From contig MFKM01000035.1 of NCBI GenBank assembly GCA_001779575.1, forward strand, positions 1 to 13,003: 13,003 nt of DNA, written 5' to 3'. Origin of the DNA: Candidatus Jorgensenbacteria bacterium RIFCSPLOWO2_12_FULL_42_11. Its GTDB lineage: Bacteria > Patescibacteriota > Minisyncoccia > UBA6257 > MFKM01. The position numbers and the translations under genes were made by a program. How positions within the stretch are numbered: the stretch's first letter is position 1; each line of letters opens with the position of its first letter. Under the pieces are notes generated by a model, which had not been told where the DNA came from, made no database searches, and saw only the letters and a list, made by a program, of their open reading frames with translations. Positions 1 through 6,888 of this stretch are shown piece after piece.

Positions 1-43
1 AATTAGAATAGATTAAAAACAATATCTTGTCAATGATTTTTGC

Positions 44-71
44 TTGACAAAATTTTTAAAATATGTATTAT
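44..71 (+). promoter_or_regulatory. sigma70-type promoter of the lipoprotein gene
   Basis: A -35 hexamer TTGACA (44-49) is followed after 16 bases by TATTAT (66-71), which matches the -10 consensus at 5 of 6 positions. The predicted transcript starts near 78, about 45 bases before the ATG at 123. TTGACAA (44-50) also forms an inverted repeat with TTGTCAA (27-33), so the -35 lies in one arm of a possible operator or faces a second, leftward -35. The 43 bases to its left are AT-rich and show no gene. Confidence 0.5.
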
Positions 72-122
72 ACATAATAGCATCGTTTACATTTAAAAAT
101 AGGATAGAACTGGAGGTGGAAA

Positions 123-617
123 ATGAAAAAAATGGTTATTGGTTATTGGTTATTGGTTATTGTTTTGTTGGGTGGCTGCGCGACGACTACATACATAATA
201 GAAGGAGGAGGGCTGGATCCAGCGGGTGATGCCTATAAAAAGGTGCATATAATAAATCCAACGCCTTATTATGTGGTTCCTGATATCGGCCAGAATATTA
301 TTATGAAGCCGGGAGCGAAAATCATAACCGAACCAAAGCGGCCATTTGGTTGGTTCAGTCCAACCCTCGGTAGTTTTAGCTTTATGGCCTATGCCTACCG
401 AAAATACGACGAAAAAACTGGCCGACTTGATGAGTTTGTCGGGCAACAGCAGCATTGGATTTACTTGGATGGGCGCGCCCATGAATATCAAGGAGGAATC
501 TTCGGGGATGAAGTTGTAATGGGCTATTTCCCGGTTTCTTCCTTCGGTCATCCCGATCGCTGGCAGGGAAGCTTTTTGGGAGTTGTCCCGTGGAAAGCCG
601 AATTTAAACACCAATAA
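123..617 (+). CDS. predicted lipoprotein of unknown function
   Basis: The 164-residue product starts with two lysines, a hydrophobic stretch (residues 5-16) and a lipobox L16-G17-G18-C19. It is therefore expected to be cut before C19 and anchored to the membrane by a lipidated cysteine. The mature part is rich in aromatic residues, Gly and Pro, and contains no domain I recognise. The start is supported by a strong Shine-Dalgarno GGAGGTGG at 112-119, which most housekeeping genes in this window lack. The hydrophobic core is encoded by four perfect copies of GGTTATT (134-161), so slippage there would shift the frame. It has its own promoter (44-71) and terminator (641-670) and so forms a single-gene unit. 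An antisense open frame covering the same bases is a shadow. The lipoprotein call is fairly sure; the function is unknown. Confidence 0.8.
   Translation: MKKMVIGYWLLVIVLLGGCATTTYIIEGGGLDPAGDAYKKVHIINPTPYYVVPDIGQNIIMKPGAKIITEPKRPFGWFSPTLGSFSFMAYAYRKYDEKTGRLDEFVGQQQHWIYLDGRAHEYQGGIFGDEVVMGYFPVSSFGHPDRWQGSFLGVVPWKAEFKHQ
134..161 (+). repeat. heptanucleotide tandem repeat (GGTTATT)x4 inside a signal peptide
   Basis: Four perfect copies of GGTTATT lie at 134-140, 141-147, 148-154 and 155-161. They encode residues 5-13 of the lipoprotein signal peptide, VIGYWLLVI. Seven is not a multiple of three, so the array reads as the same hydrophobic heptapeptide (cyclically permuted) in all three frames and has no stop in any of them. 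Gain or loss of one unit would leave the hydrophobic core intact but throw the downstream mature protein out of frame. Confidence 0.9.
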
Positions 618-640
618 AAAACCCGTCAGCCGCCAGAATC

Positions 641-670
641 GCCCCGCTAGATAATTCTAGCGGGGCTTTT
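641..670 (+). terminator. rho-independent terminator after the lipoprotein gene
   Basis: An 11-bp perfect stem (641-651 paired with 656-666, GCCCCGCTAGA / TCTAGCGGGGC) with a 4-base loop is followed by TTTT (667-670) and a T-rich stretch. It lies 23 bases after the lipoprotein stop and separates that gene from yebC. Confidence 0.85.
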
Positions 671-686
671 AGTTTGCTCCCGTCCC

Positions 687-715
687 TTGATTATATATTC
701 TAAATTCTATATTCT
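687..715 (+). promoter_or_regulatory. possible yebC promoter containing heptamer repeats
   Basis: TTGATT (687-692, 4 of 6 to the -35 consensus) is separated by 17 bases from TATTCT (710-715, 4 of 6 to the -10). The spacer and the -10 lie inside the 7-bp-period repeat at 696-723. A start of transcription near 722 would give a leader of only about 6 bases before the yebC ATG. No Shine-Dalgarno is visible. This is a weak call based on hexamer matching. Confidence 0.3.
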
Positions 716-723
716 AAATTCTA
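696..723 (+). repeat. heptanucleotide-period tandem repeat upstream of yebC
   Basis: Four 7-base units alternate TATTCTA (696-702), AATTCTA (703-709), TATTCTA (710-716) and AATTCTA (717-723). Read as a 14-mer, it is a perfect duplication (694-707 and 708-721). It ends four bases before the yebC start codon. It shares the 7-bp period, though not the sequence, of the arrays at 134-161 and 12851-12885. Confidence 0.85.
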
Positions 724-727
724 ATAT

Positions 728-1252
728 ATGTCCGGCCATTCGCACACGAAAACCATAAAACACAAAAAAGAAGCCACCGACCAAAAACGCGGCCGGTTAT
801 TTTCAAAATTACTCAAAGCGATTGCTATCGCTAGCCGCCAAGAGCCCAATCCCCAATTCAATCCTCGCCTGCGAACCACTATTGGAAAAGCCCGCGAAAG
901 CAATGTCCCTCAAGAAAACATTGAACGAGCGATCAAGCGCGCCTCTGAAGACAAAAACCTGGAAGAATTAATCATCGGCGTCTACGGACCGGAGGGAACC
1001 GCCCTGTTAATTGAGGCCATCACCGATAACAAAAACCGCGCCATTCCCGAAATCAAAAACATCATCAACAAACACGAGGCCAAGTTTACGGAACCGGAAA
1101 ACATTCTTTGGGCTTTTGAGAACGTTGACGGCCGCTGGCAGGCTAAATTCAAACAGCTGATTTCGGAAGAAAATAAAAATAAATTAAATCAACTAATTCT
1201 GGGATTGGAGAGCCAAGACGACGTTCAAAACATAACGACCAATAGTAATTGA
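728..1252 (+). CDS. yebC: YebC/PmpR-family protein (TACO1-like), shortened form
   Basis: The family includes DNA-binding regulators and translation factors that help ribosomes through difficult stretches. Its N-terminal signature is clear: M-S-G-H-S-H then IKHKKEATDQKRGRLFSKLL (about residues 10-29), NPRLRTTIGKAR and PQENIERAIKRAS. The middle keeps YGPEGTALLIEAITDNKNR. Full-length members are about 240 residues; this one has 174. After NILWAFE (about residues 126-132) it goes almost directly to a C-terminal segment ending L-D-D-V-Q-N-type (QDDVQNITTN), so the domain normally inserted in the middle of the C-terminal half is reduced to about 30 residues. The ATG matches the family's usual start. 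ruvC follows after 84 bases, a common pairing (yebC-ruvC) in bacteria. The bases between hold only a small AATTGC/GCAATT inverted repeat at 1255-1267. Confidence 0.9.
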   Translation: MSGHSHTKTIKHKKEATDQKRGRLFSKLLKAIAIASRQEPNPQFNPRLRTTIGKARESNVPQENIERAIKRASEDKNLEELIIGVYGPEGTALLIEAITDNKNRAIPEIKNIINKHEAKFTEPENILWAFENVDGRWQAKFKQLISEENKNKLNQLILGLESQDDVQNITTNSN

Positions 1253-1336
1253 ATAATTGCGGCAATTACAATACTTGCTGGATTACCTTGAATTACAAAA
1301 CGGCTATTTCGCGATTCAAAATTAATTGCAAAAAAT

Positions 1337-1879
1337 ATGAAGATTTTAGGCATCGATCCCGGCAGTGTCCGCGTCGGATACGGACTGATTAACCAGGAAA
1401 AAAATGATTTAAAATTTATCCGGGCCGGTTTGCTAAAAATTTCGGCTAAAGACAAAAACCGGAGATTATTGGATTTGGAAAAATCTTTTTCCCGGTTGTT
1501 AAAAAAAGAACGGCCCGACTTCGTTGCCTTGGAAAAACTTTATTTTGTTAAAAACCAAAAAACCGCCTTGGAAGTCGGCCAGTCCCGCGGTGTTTTGGTT
1601 TTGCTGATTTTAAAAAACAAACTGCCCTTGATTGAGATCTCGCCTTCGGAAGCCAAATTGACGGTTAGCGGCGACGGCCGAGCTTCCAAGGCAGCCATCG
1701 CCAAAATGGTTGGCTATTACTTAAAAATCGACACCGCGAAAAAAATTGACGATGTTACCGACGCGCTGGCCTTGGCCATCGCCGCCGGCAATATGGTAAA
1801 CAACCCTTCCTTTGCCAGCCAATCTTTTGGAGAGATTAGCTTGCCGAAGCCCAATCCGCGCCCCCTTGACAGGTATTAG
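1337..1879 (+). CDS. ruvC: RuvC Holliday-junction endonuclease
   Basis: This is the crossover junction resolvase that cuts four-way DNA junctions as a dimer during recombination and repair, normally with RuvAB. The product is 180 residues, close to the family's usual 160-180. The acidic catalytic set of the RNase H-like fold is intact: D7 in KILGIDPGS, E66 in FVALEKLYF, and D139 and D142 in IDDVTDALALA. The segment KNQKTALEVGQSRGV (about residues 72-86) and ISPSEAKLTVSGDGRASK (101-118) are typical of the family. The ATG gives the canonical N-terminus; no Shine-Dalgarno is seen. ruvA and ruvB are not in the window. The last codons overlap the -35 of the next promoter. Confidence 0.95.
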   Translation: MKILGIDPGSVRVGYGLINQEKNDLKFIRAGLLKISAKDKNRRLLDLEKSFSRLLKKERPDFVALEKLYFVKNQKTALEVGQSRGVLVLLILKNKLPLIEISPSEAKLTVSGDGRASKAAIAKMVGYYLKIDTAKKIDDVTDALALAIAAGNMVNNPSFASQSFGEISLPKPNPRPLDRY

Positions 1880-1893
1880 TGTGTTTATATAAT
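1866..1893 (+). promoter_or_regulatory. perfect-consensus sigma70 promoter overlapping the ruvC stop
   Basis: TTGACA (1866-1871) and TATAAT (1888-1893) match the consensus at all 12 positions, with a 16-base spacer. The -35 lies in the last ruvC codons and the TAG stop is in the spacer. Transcription should start near 1900 and the only credible gene in reach is the zinc-ribbon ORF at 1946. Confidence 0.75.
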
Positions 1894-1945
1894 GACCACA
1901 AAACCTAATAGTGGCCAAAGGTCGTTTAATTTTTAAAATCACACA

Positions 1946-2080
1946 ATGGTTAAAAACACCACTTGCGAAGAATGCAGCAGTGATTTGTCGGAAGGCGGGA
2001 CCTGTTCCAATTGCGGTTTTGTTTCCGAAGAAAAAGAAAAATCGGAAGAAAACCCGTCCGAGGAAGAAGAGACGGAATAA
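1946..2080 (+). CDS. small acidic zinc-ribbon protein, 44 residues
   Basis: The frame encodes 44 residues with two Cys pairs, C7-E-E-C10 and C20-S-N-C23, spaced 9 residues apart. This is a compact four-cysteine zinc knuckle or ribbon. The tail (about residues 28-44) is almost wholly Glu, Lys, Ser and Thr and is strongly acidic. It sits downstream of a perfect sigma70 promoter (1866-1893) with a leader of about 46 bases, and ends 8 bases before the convergent tyrS stop. There is no Shine-Dalgarno. An overlapping frame (1911-2099, GTG start) gives only a basic, low-complexity product and is rejected in its favour. The function is unknown; small zinc ribbons often act in nucleic-acid or protein binding, which is only a family-level expectation. 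Its shortness means it may be missed by automated gene callers. Confidence 0.7.
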   Translation: MVKNTTCEECSSDLSEGGTCSNCGFVSEEKEKSEENPSEEEETE

Positions 2081-2088
2081 AGAATTAA

Positions 2089-3261
2089 TCAAAGGATAAG
2101 TTTTACAAAATGGTATTTCCCTACTTTTAAGACAACGGGCTTTTTGATGAAAAGTTCTTGATGCCAGTCTGTCAAAACCTCGTTGTCTAAAGAAACTGCC
2201 CCCTGCTCAATCAATCTCTGGGCCTCCGAAAGAGATTTGGCTAAATCGCATTTAACCAACAACTCTTTGGCTCCGATTGGGCGGGGGGTTATTTTTATGG
2301 CTTTAATTTGAGCGGGCGCTCCCCCTTTTTTAAAAACCCGAATAAATTCTTCCCTGGCTTGGTCGGCGGCTTGGGCCCCGTGATAAAAATTAACGATTTC
2401 CCAGGCTAGTCTTAATTTTTGGTCCCGAGGAACAAGATCGTCAATTTCTCTCCGAGGCACGCTGGTCAACAAATCAAAATACCTTCCCATAATTTTATCC
2501 GGAATTGACATAATTTTGCCAAACATTTTAAAAGGGGCGTCGGTTAAACCGATATAATTATCATAGCTTTTACTCATTTTTTTTACCCCATCGGTTCCTT
2601 CAAGCAACGGCATTGTAATAATATCTTGCTCCGGTTGACCGAACCGCTGCTGAACCTTGCGTCCCATCAAAAGATTGAATTTTTGATCCGTCCCTCCGAT
2701 TTCCACGTCTGCCTTGAGCTCCACCGAATCATATCCTTGCAAAAGAGGATAAATTAATTCCAAAAGACTGATGTCCGCCCCTTTTTTTATCCGATTCTGA
2801 AAATCTTCTCTCTCAATTAAATGAGCGTAGGTAAAACGAGACGTGATTTGAACCAAAAAATCCATTCCCTTCTTGGCGTACCATTCGCTGTTACAGCGAA
2901 CTTCAACTTTTTTGATATCCAGGATTTTAGCCGCTTGCCGGATATAATTCGCCATATTCTCTTTAACCTCGTTTTCAGCTAAAGGCTTCCGGGAGCTTGT
3001 TTTGCCCGAGGGGTCGCCGATGGTCGCCGTAAAATCGCCCACCAAAAAAACAGCCTGGTGGCCCAAGTCCTGAAACTGCTTTAATTTTAGAAGCGAAACC
3101 GAATGGCCCAGGTGAAGATCCGGCATTGTCGGATCTATGCCGAATTTTACTCTCAACTTCTCTCCTGATTTCAATCTTTCCTCTAAATGCTTTTTGACGA
3201 TCACTTCTTCCACCCCCATGGTCAGCAAGTCTTTGATTCTATTTTCAATTTTATCTTTCAT
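2089..3261 (-). CDS. tyrS: tyrosyl-tRNA synthetase
   Basis: It charges tRNA-Tyr with tyrosine in the cytosol. From the ATG at 3261 the product is 390 residues, typical of the longer bacterial TyrRS type. The class I signatures are intact: H50-L-G-H53 in MPDLHLGH, and K228-M-S-K-S232. Other family blocks are GDFTATIGDPSGK (75-87), YPLLQGYDSV (171-180) and GGTDQKFNLL (189-198). An S4 RNA-binding domain forms the C-terminus (about 331-390). A GTG at 3282 would add seven residues, but it lies inside the divergent promoter palindrome, upstream of the predicted transcript start, so the ATG is preferred. Neighbours are the divergent PBP gene and the convergent zinc-ribbon ORF. Confidence 0.95.
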   Translation of the reverse strand: MKDKIENRIKDLLTMGVEEVIVKKHLEERLKSGEKLRVKFGIDPTMPDLHLGHSVSLLKLKQFQDLGHQAVFLVGDFTATIGDPSGKTSSRKPLAENEVKENMANYIRQAAKILDIKKVEVRCNSEWYAKKGMDFLVQITSRFTYAHLIEREDFQNRIKKGADISLLELIYPLLQGYDSVELKADVEIGGTDQKFNLLMGRKVQQRFGQPEQDIITMPLLEGTDGVKKMSKSYDNYIGLTDAPFKMFGKIMSIPDKIMGRYFDLLTSVPRREIDDLVPRDQKLRLAWEIVNFYHGAQAADQAREEFIRVFKKGGAPAQIKAIKITPRPIGAKELLVKCDLAKSLSEAQRLIEQGAVSLDNEVLTDWHQELFIKKPVVLKVGKYHFVKLIL

Positions 3262-3269
3262 TTTATTGC

Positions 3270-3292
3270 TGGTATTATTCACAATAATACCA
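3270..3292. promoter_or_regulatory. symmetric divergent promoter/operator between tyrS and the PBP gene
   Basis: Arms TGGTATTATT (3270-3279) and AATAATACCA (3283-3292) form a perfect 10-bp inverted repeat around CAC. Each strand carries an extended -10, TG-G-TATTAT (3273-3278 on +; complement of 3284-3289 on -). The predicted transcripts start near 3285 (+) and 3277 (-), about 14-16 bases before the PBP ATG (3299) and the tyrS ATG (3261). No good -35 is seen, as expected for extended -10 promoters. The two polymerase sites overlap, so they should exclude each other. Confidence 0.5.
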
Positions 3293-3298
3293 CAACCA

Positions 3299-5761
3299 AT
3301 GAAACCTAAAAAGAAAACAATTATTAAAATAGCGGGGTTGATTATGTTGATTTTCCTAAGTTTGGCGGCGGGGGGATCAGTCTATGTGTCATCGCTATTA
3401 AAAGACTTGCCGGTTTTAAAACAAACAAGCAATCAACAGCTCGCTCAATCAACCAAAATTTACGACCGGACGGGCAAAACCCTGCTCTACGAAATACACG
3501 CCGAAGAAAACAGAACCGTCATTCCTTTTGACGAAATCCCCGATTATGCCAAAAAAGCGACTATCGCTATTGAAGACCGGGATTTCTATAGCCATTCCGC
3601 TTTTGACTGGCGAGCCATCGTCCGGGCAACCTTCAATAATTTAGTTCGCGGAAAAATTCAGGGCGGCTCCACCATCGCCCAGCAATTAGCCAAAAACGCT
3701 TTTCTTTCATCGGGAAAAACGCTCCGGAGAAAAATAAAAGAGCTCGCCTTGGCTATTCAGCTGGAACGCCGTTACACCAAAGACGAAATCTTGGCTTTGT
3801 ATCTCAACCAAATTCCTTATGGCTCCAACATCTACGGCATTGAAGCCGCGGCCCAGACTTACTTCAATAAACCGGCCAAGAAAATTAACTTAGCGGAGTC
3901 GGCTGTTTTGGCCGCCTTGATTCAGGCCCCCAGCTATTACTCGCCCTGGGGTTATCACTTGGACGAACTCAAAAAACGCCAGGAATTTGTCTTGGATCAA
4001 ATGTTGAAATTAAATTTTATTGATGCCGCGGAAAAAGACCTGGCCCAAGCAACCAAATTGGTCTTTGCCCCTCCGTCGCTGGGCGCTATCAAAGCTCCTC
4101 ATTTCGTTATGGAAGTGAAAGAATATCTAATTAATCGTTATGGCGAAGACGCGGTAGAAAAAGGCGGACTAAGGGTGACAACCTCGCTTGATTACGATCT
4201 TCAGCAATTAGCCGAAAAAGCGGTTGCCGAAGGAGCCGCCCGCAACGAAAAACTTTATCACGGAAAAAACGCCGCCCTTCTGGCCCAAGACGCCAAAACC
4301 GGACAAATTCTGGCGCTAGTCGGCTCCCGGGACTATTTTGACGTCAAAAACGAAGGCAACTTTAACGTCGCTACCCGTGGCCTGCGCCAGCCCGGCTCCG
4401 CCCTCAAGCCATTTGTCTATCTGACCGCTTTTAAAAAAGGGTATACTCCGAACACGGTATTGTTTGACGCGCCTACCGAATTTACCGCGAACAATCCCGC
4501 CTGTCCCGCCGCGGTTGATTTTAGCAATCAAAATCCGATTTGTTTTCATCCTCAAAATTTCGATAAAAAATTCCGGGGTTCGGTTGATTTAAAAAACTCC
4601 CTGGCTCAATCAATTAACATCCCCTCGGTTAAACTGCTTTACCTGGCCGGCTTAAGCGATGTCTTGGAAACACTGCGGTCTTTTGGCATCAGCACCCTAA
4701 CCGACCCCCAGCGTTACGGTTTATCGCTGGTTTTGGGCGGTGGCGAGGTCAAACTGATAGACTTGGTTGAAGCCTATTCGGTTCTTAGTCAGGAAGGCGT
4801 TAAGCATTCACAAGTAATGGTTTTGAAAATAGAAAACAGCAACGGGGAGATATTGGAAGAATATCGGGGAAAAAACGAAAAAGTCACCGAACCGCTTTAT
4901 CCCCAGTTAATCAACAATATCCTTTTGGACGCGGACTTGCGCCAACCTCTTTTTGCTTCCAGCTTAAACCTGACGGTTTTCCCCGACCAGGAAGTGGCTC
5001 TTAAGACCGGAACATCCAATGACTTTCGCGACGCCTGGGCCATGGGCTACACCCGTTCTTTGGTGGTCGGTGTTTGGGCCGGCAACAACAACAACTCGTC
5101 CATGCAACAACAAGCCGGCAGCATTCTGGCGGCCGTGCCTATTTGGCGCGCGTTTATGGACGAAGCTCTTAAGAAACAAACCTTATCCGAAACTTTCACG
5201 CGGCCGGATTTGGTTTTGGCCGAAAAACCGATGCTGCGGGGCGAATCAATAATCAAATATAAAATCAACGACATTGAATATCCTCAAGTCCACGACATCC
5301 TTTATTACGTAGACAAAGACAATCCCGCGGGACCTAACCCCCAAAATCCCCAGAACGATCCTCAATTTGAAAACTGGGAAGAAGGACTGATGGAGTGGTT
5401 AAAAATCAATGTTCCTGATTTTTCCCGCTATAACCAAACACCCCCGGGATTGTCGCTTGGCTCCAGTAACGAACAAAATTCCGGCCTGGAAATCACCGAG
5501 CTTTTCCCGAAAAGCGGAGATTTCGCGAAAGACGCCATCAATGTCAAAGCCACAATTAAATCAAACAATAATTTAGATAAAATAGAAATATACCTCAACG
5601 AACAGCTGATTGACCGCAAAAATCCAAACTCTTTAGGGGTTTACGAATATCAGTATCAAATTATAAATCAAAAAATAGAGCTCCAAAACATTCTTAAACT
5701 AAAAATCGGCGATGTTTTTGGCAATTCTGCCGAAAAAGAATCAATTATTTTCTCGCAATAA
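3299..5761 (+). CDS. class A penicillin-binding protein (transglycosylase/transpeptidase)
   Basis: This bifunctional peptidoglycan synthase polymerises glycan strands and cross-links peptides outside the membrane. From ATG 3299 it has 820 residues: a short cytoplasmic basic start, one membrane helix (about 8-33), a GT51 glycosyltransferase domain (about 50-230) with catalytic E92 in IEDRDFYSH and GGSTIAQQLAKN (122-133), then a transpeptidase domain with S367-A-L-K370, S438-I-N440 and K569-T-G-T-S573. A linker rich in Asn, Pro and Gln (about 675-690) leads to a C-terminal beta-type domain (about 730-818), probably Ig-like. Two cysteines (402 and 415) could form a disulphide. An in-frame ATG at 3137 would add 54 residues, but that stretch is antisense to tyrS and would bury the membrane helix, so 3299 is used. 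It converges with dnaN, leaving 17 bases between them. Confidence 0.95.
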   Translation: MKPKKKTIIKIAGLIMLIFLSLAAGGSVYVSSLLKDLPVLKQTSNQQLAQSTKIYDRTGKTLLYEIHAEENRTVIPFDEIPDYAKKATIAIEDRDFYSHSAFDWRAIVRATFNNLVRGKIQGGSTIAQQLAKNAFLSSGKTLRRKIKELALAIQLERRYTKDEILALYLNQIPYGSNIYGIEAAAQTYFNKPAKKINLAESAVLAALIQAPSYYSPWGYHLDELKKRQEFVLDQMLKLNFIDAAEKDLAQATKLVFAPPSLGAIKAPHFVMEVKEYLINRYGEDAVEKGGLRVTTSLDYDLQQLAEKAVAEGAARNEKLYHGKNAALLAQDAKTGQILALVGSRDYFDVKNEGNFNVATRGLRQPGSALKPFVYLTAFKKGYTPNTVLFDAPTEFTANNPACPAAVDFSNQNPICFHPQNFDKKFRGSVDLKNSLAQSINIPSVKLLYLAGLSDVLETLRSFGISTLTDPQRYGLSLVLGGGEVKLIDLVEAYSVLSQEGVKHSQVMVLKIENSNGEILEEYRGKNEKVTEPLYPQLINNILLDADLRQPLFASSLNLTVFPDQEVALKTGTSNDFRDAWAMGYTRSLVVGVWAGNNNNSSMQQQAGSILAAVPIWRAFMDEALKKQTLSETFTRPDLVLAEKPMLRGESIIKYKINDIEYPQVHDILYYVDKDNPAGPNPQNPQNDPQFENWEEGLMEWLKINVPDFSRYNQTPPGLSLGSSNEQNSGLEITELFPKSGDFAKDAINVKATIKSNNNLDKIEIYLNEQLIDRKNPNSLGVYEYQYQIINQKIELQNILKLKIGDVFGNSAEKESIIFSQ

Positions 5762-5778
5762 GAAACCGTAATCGCGGC

Positions 5779-6888
5779 CTAACTCTTGATCGGCCCTAAG
5801 ACGTAAAACCAGTTTTTGTCAGCCGGGGATTTAATCATTGCCGGCTGATTATCTCCGTTTAGCCCCAAAATCACCTCTTTATCTTCTAACGACTTTAGCC
5901 CGTCAAGCAGGTATTTGCAATTAAAAGAAATTATCAGATTGTCTCCGCTGGTTTTTATCGGCAGTAAATAGTGGTTTTCCCCCAAGGCGTTGTCGGCGGA
6001 ATAAATTTCCAAAAATTTTTTATTTTCTCCGATTTTCAATTTTACCTCGTTAACTCGTCCGGAAAAAATACTGGTTAACTTTAAAGCGTTTGCTAATTCG
6101 GTTTTATTGACAACCAATTCGGTTTTAAAATCCTGCGGAACGATGCTTTGGTAATCGGGAAATTTGCCGTCTATCAGCCGGGAAATTATTTCTAATTCGT
6201 TGGTTTTAAAAAGCGCTTGATTTTGACTGATAAAAATACTCAAATCGCCCTCGTTTGAAATAACCCGTAAAATTTCCTGAATGGTTTTTAAAGGCAAAAT
6301 AGTTTCAAATCCTTCTTCAAAATTGCTCTTAAATTGATCGGCGGATATATTTTTTTCAGCCAACCGAAAGCTGTCGGTGCCGGTTAATTTCAGATAATCT
6401 ATCTGGTAACTGAACAAACAACCGTTGATTTCCGGACGAATTTCTGAATATTGAATGCTATTAATTATTTTCAACAAAGCGTTTTTGAAAATTTCGGAAC
6501 CGATTTTGATATATTTATCAACGTTATTTATTTTGGGAATAATCGGAAAATCTTCGGGATTTAATCCCTGGACAGTGGCTTCGTAATTGTCGGTTTTTAT
6601 CAATAAATTATAATCTTTGTTTTCCAGGGTAATTCTTTCGGTTGTTAAATTGCCGATAATGCTTGAAAAAATACCAAAAGGCACTGTCAAAGACCCTTCT
6701 TCTATAATTTTTCCGGAAGCCAGATAACTAATCGCCAACTCCAGGTTGGTGGTTGAAAAAATTATTTTATTATCCTCGGTTTTAATAAGAATGTTTTTTA
6801 AAATCGGTAAATTTGAGTTATCCCCAATTCCGCCCCCTATTGAACGCAGTGCTTCTTTTAAATTATTATTTAATATAATTAATCTCAT
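5779..6888 (-). CDS. dnaN: DNA polymerase III beta subunit (sliding clamp)
   Basis: The clamp forms a ring dimer that holds the polymerase on DNA. The product is 369 residues, the usual size of three repeated clamp domains. Family features include the N-terminal segment SNLPILKNILIKTEDNKI (about residues 25-42), the TTNLELAIS block near residue 46, FPDYQSIVP in the second half, and the C-terminal ending WFYVLGPIKS, which corresponds to the usual YVLMPMR-type tail. It starts at ATG 6888, with no Shine-Dalgarno. It lies downstream of dnaA in the same orientation, 191 bases away, as in the classical dnaA-dnaN pair. I see no convincing promoter of its own in the AT-rich gap, so read-through from dnaA is possible. 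Confidence 0.95.
   Translation of the reverse strand: MRLIILNNNLKEALRSIGGGIGDNSNLPILKNILIKTEDNKIIFSTTNLELAISYLASGKIIEEGSLTVPFGIFSSIIGNLTTERITLENKDYNLLIKTDNYEATVQGLNPEDFPIIPKINNVDKYIKIGSEIFKNALLKIINSIQYSEIRPEINGCLFSYQIDYLKLTGTDSFRLAEKNISADQFKSNFEEGFETILPLKTIQEILRVISNEGDLSIFISQNQALFKTNELEIISRLIDGKFPDYQSIVPQDFKTELVVNKTELANALKLTSIFSGRVNEVKLKIGENKKFLEIYSADNALGENHYLLPIKTSGDNLIISFNCKYLLDGLKSLEDKEVILGLNGDNQPAMIKSPADKNWFYVLGPIKS

Noticed and set aside
44..229. Open frame overlapping the lipoprotein start
   Set aside because: It covers the promoter and owes its length to the frame-insensitive GGTTATT repeat; it has no ribosome site and ends soon after the repeat.
150..614. 154-codon antisense frame to the lipoprotein gene
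   Set aside because: Exact antisense of a gene with promoter, Shine-Dalgarno, lipobox and terminator; the product has no recognisable features.
1911..2099. Open frame with GTG start, basic 62-residue product
   Set aside because: It overlaps the four-cysteine zinc-ribbon frame, has a low-complexity Lys/Arg tail that mirrors the acidic codons of that gene, and shows no domain.
3262..3282. GTG start adding seven residues to TyrS
   Set aside because: It lies inside the promoter palindrome and upstream of the predicted minus-strand transcript start; the ATG at 3261 is at the expected family position.
3137..3298. N-terminal extension of the PBP reading frame
   Set aside because: These 54 codons are antisense to the conserved tyrS 5' coding region and would put residues before the basic start and membrane helix that normally begin a class A PBP.
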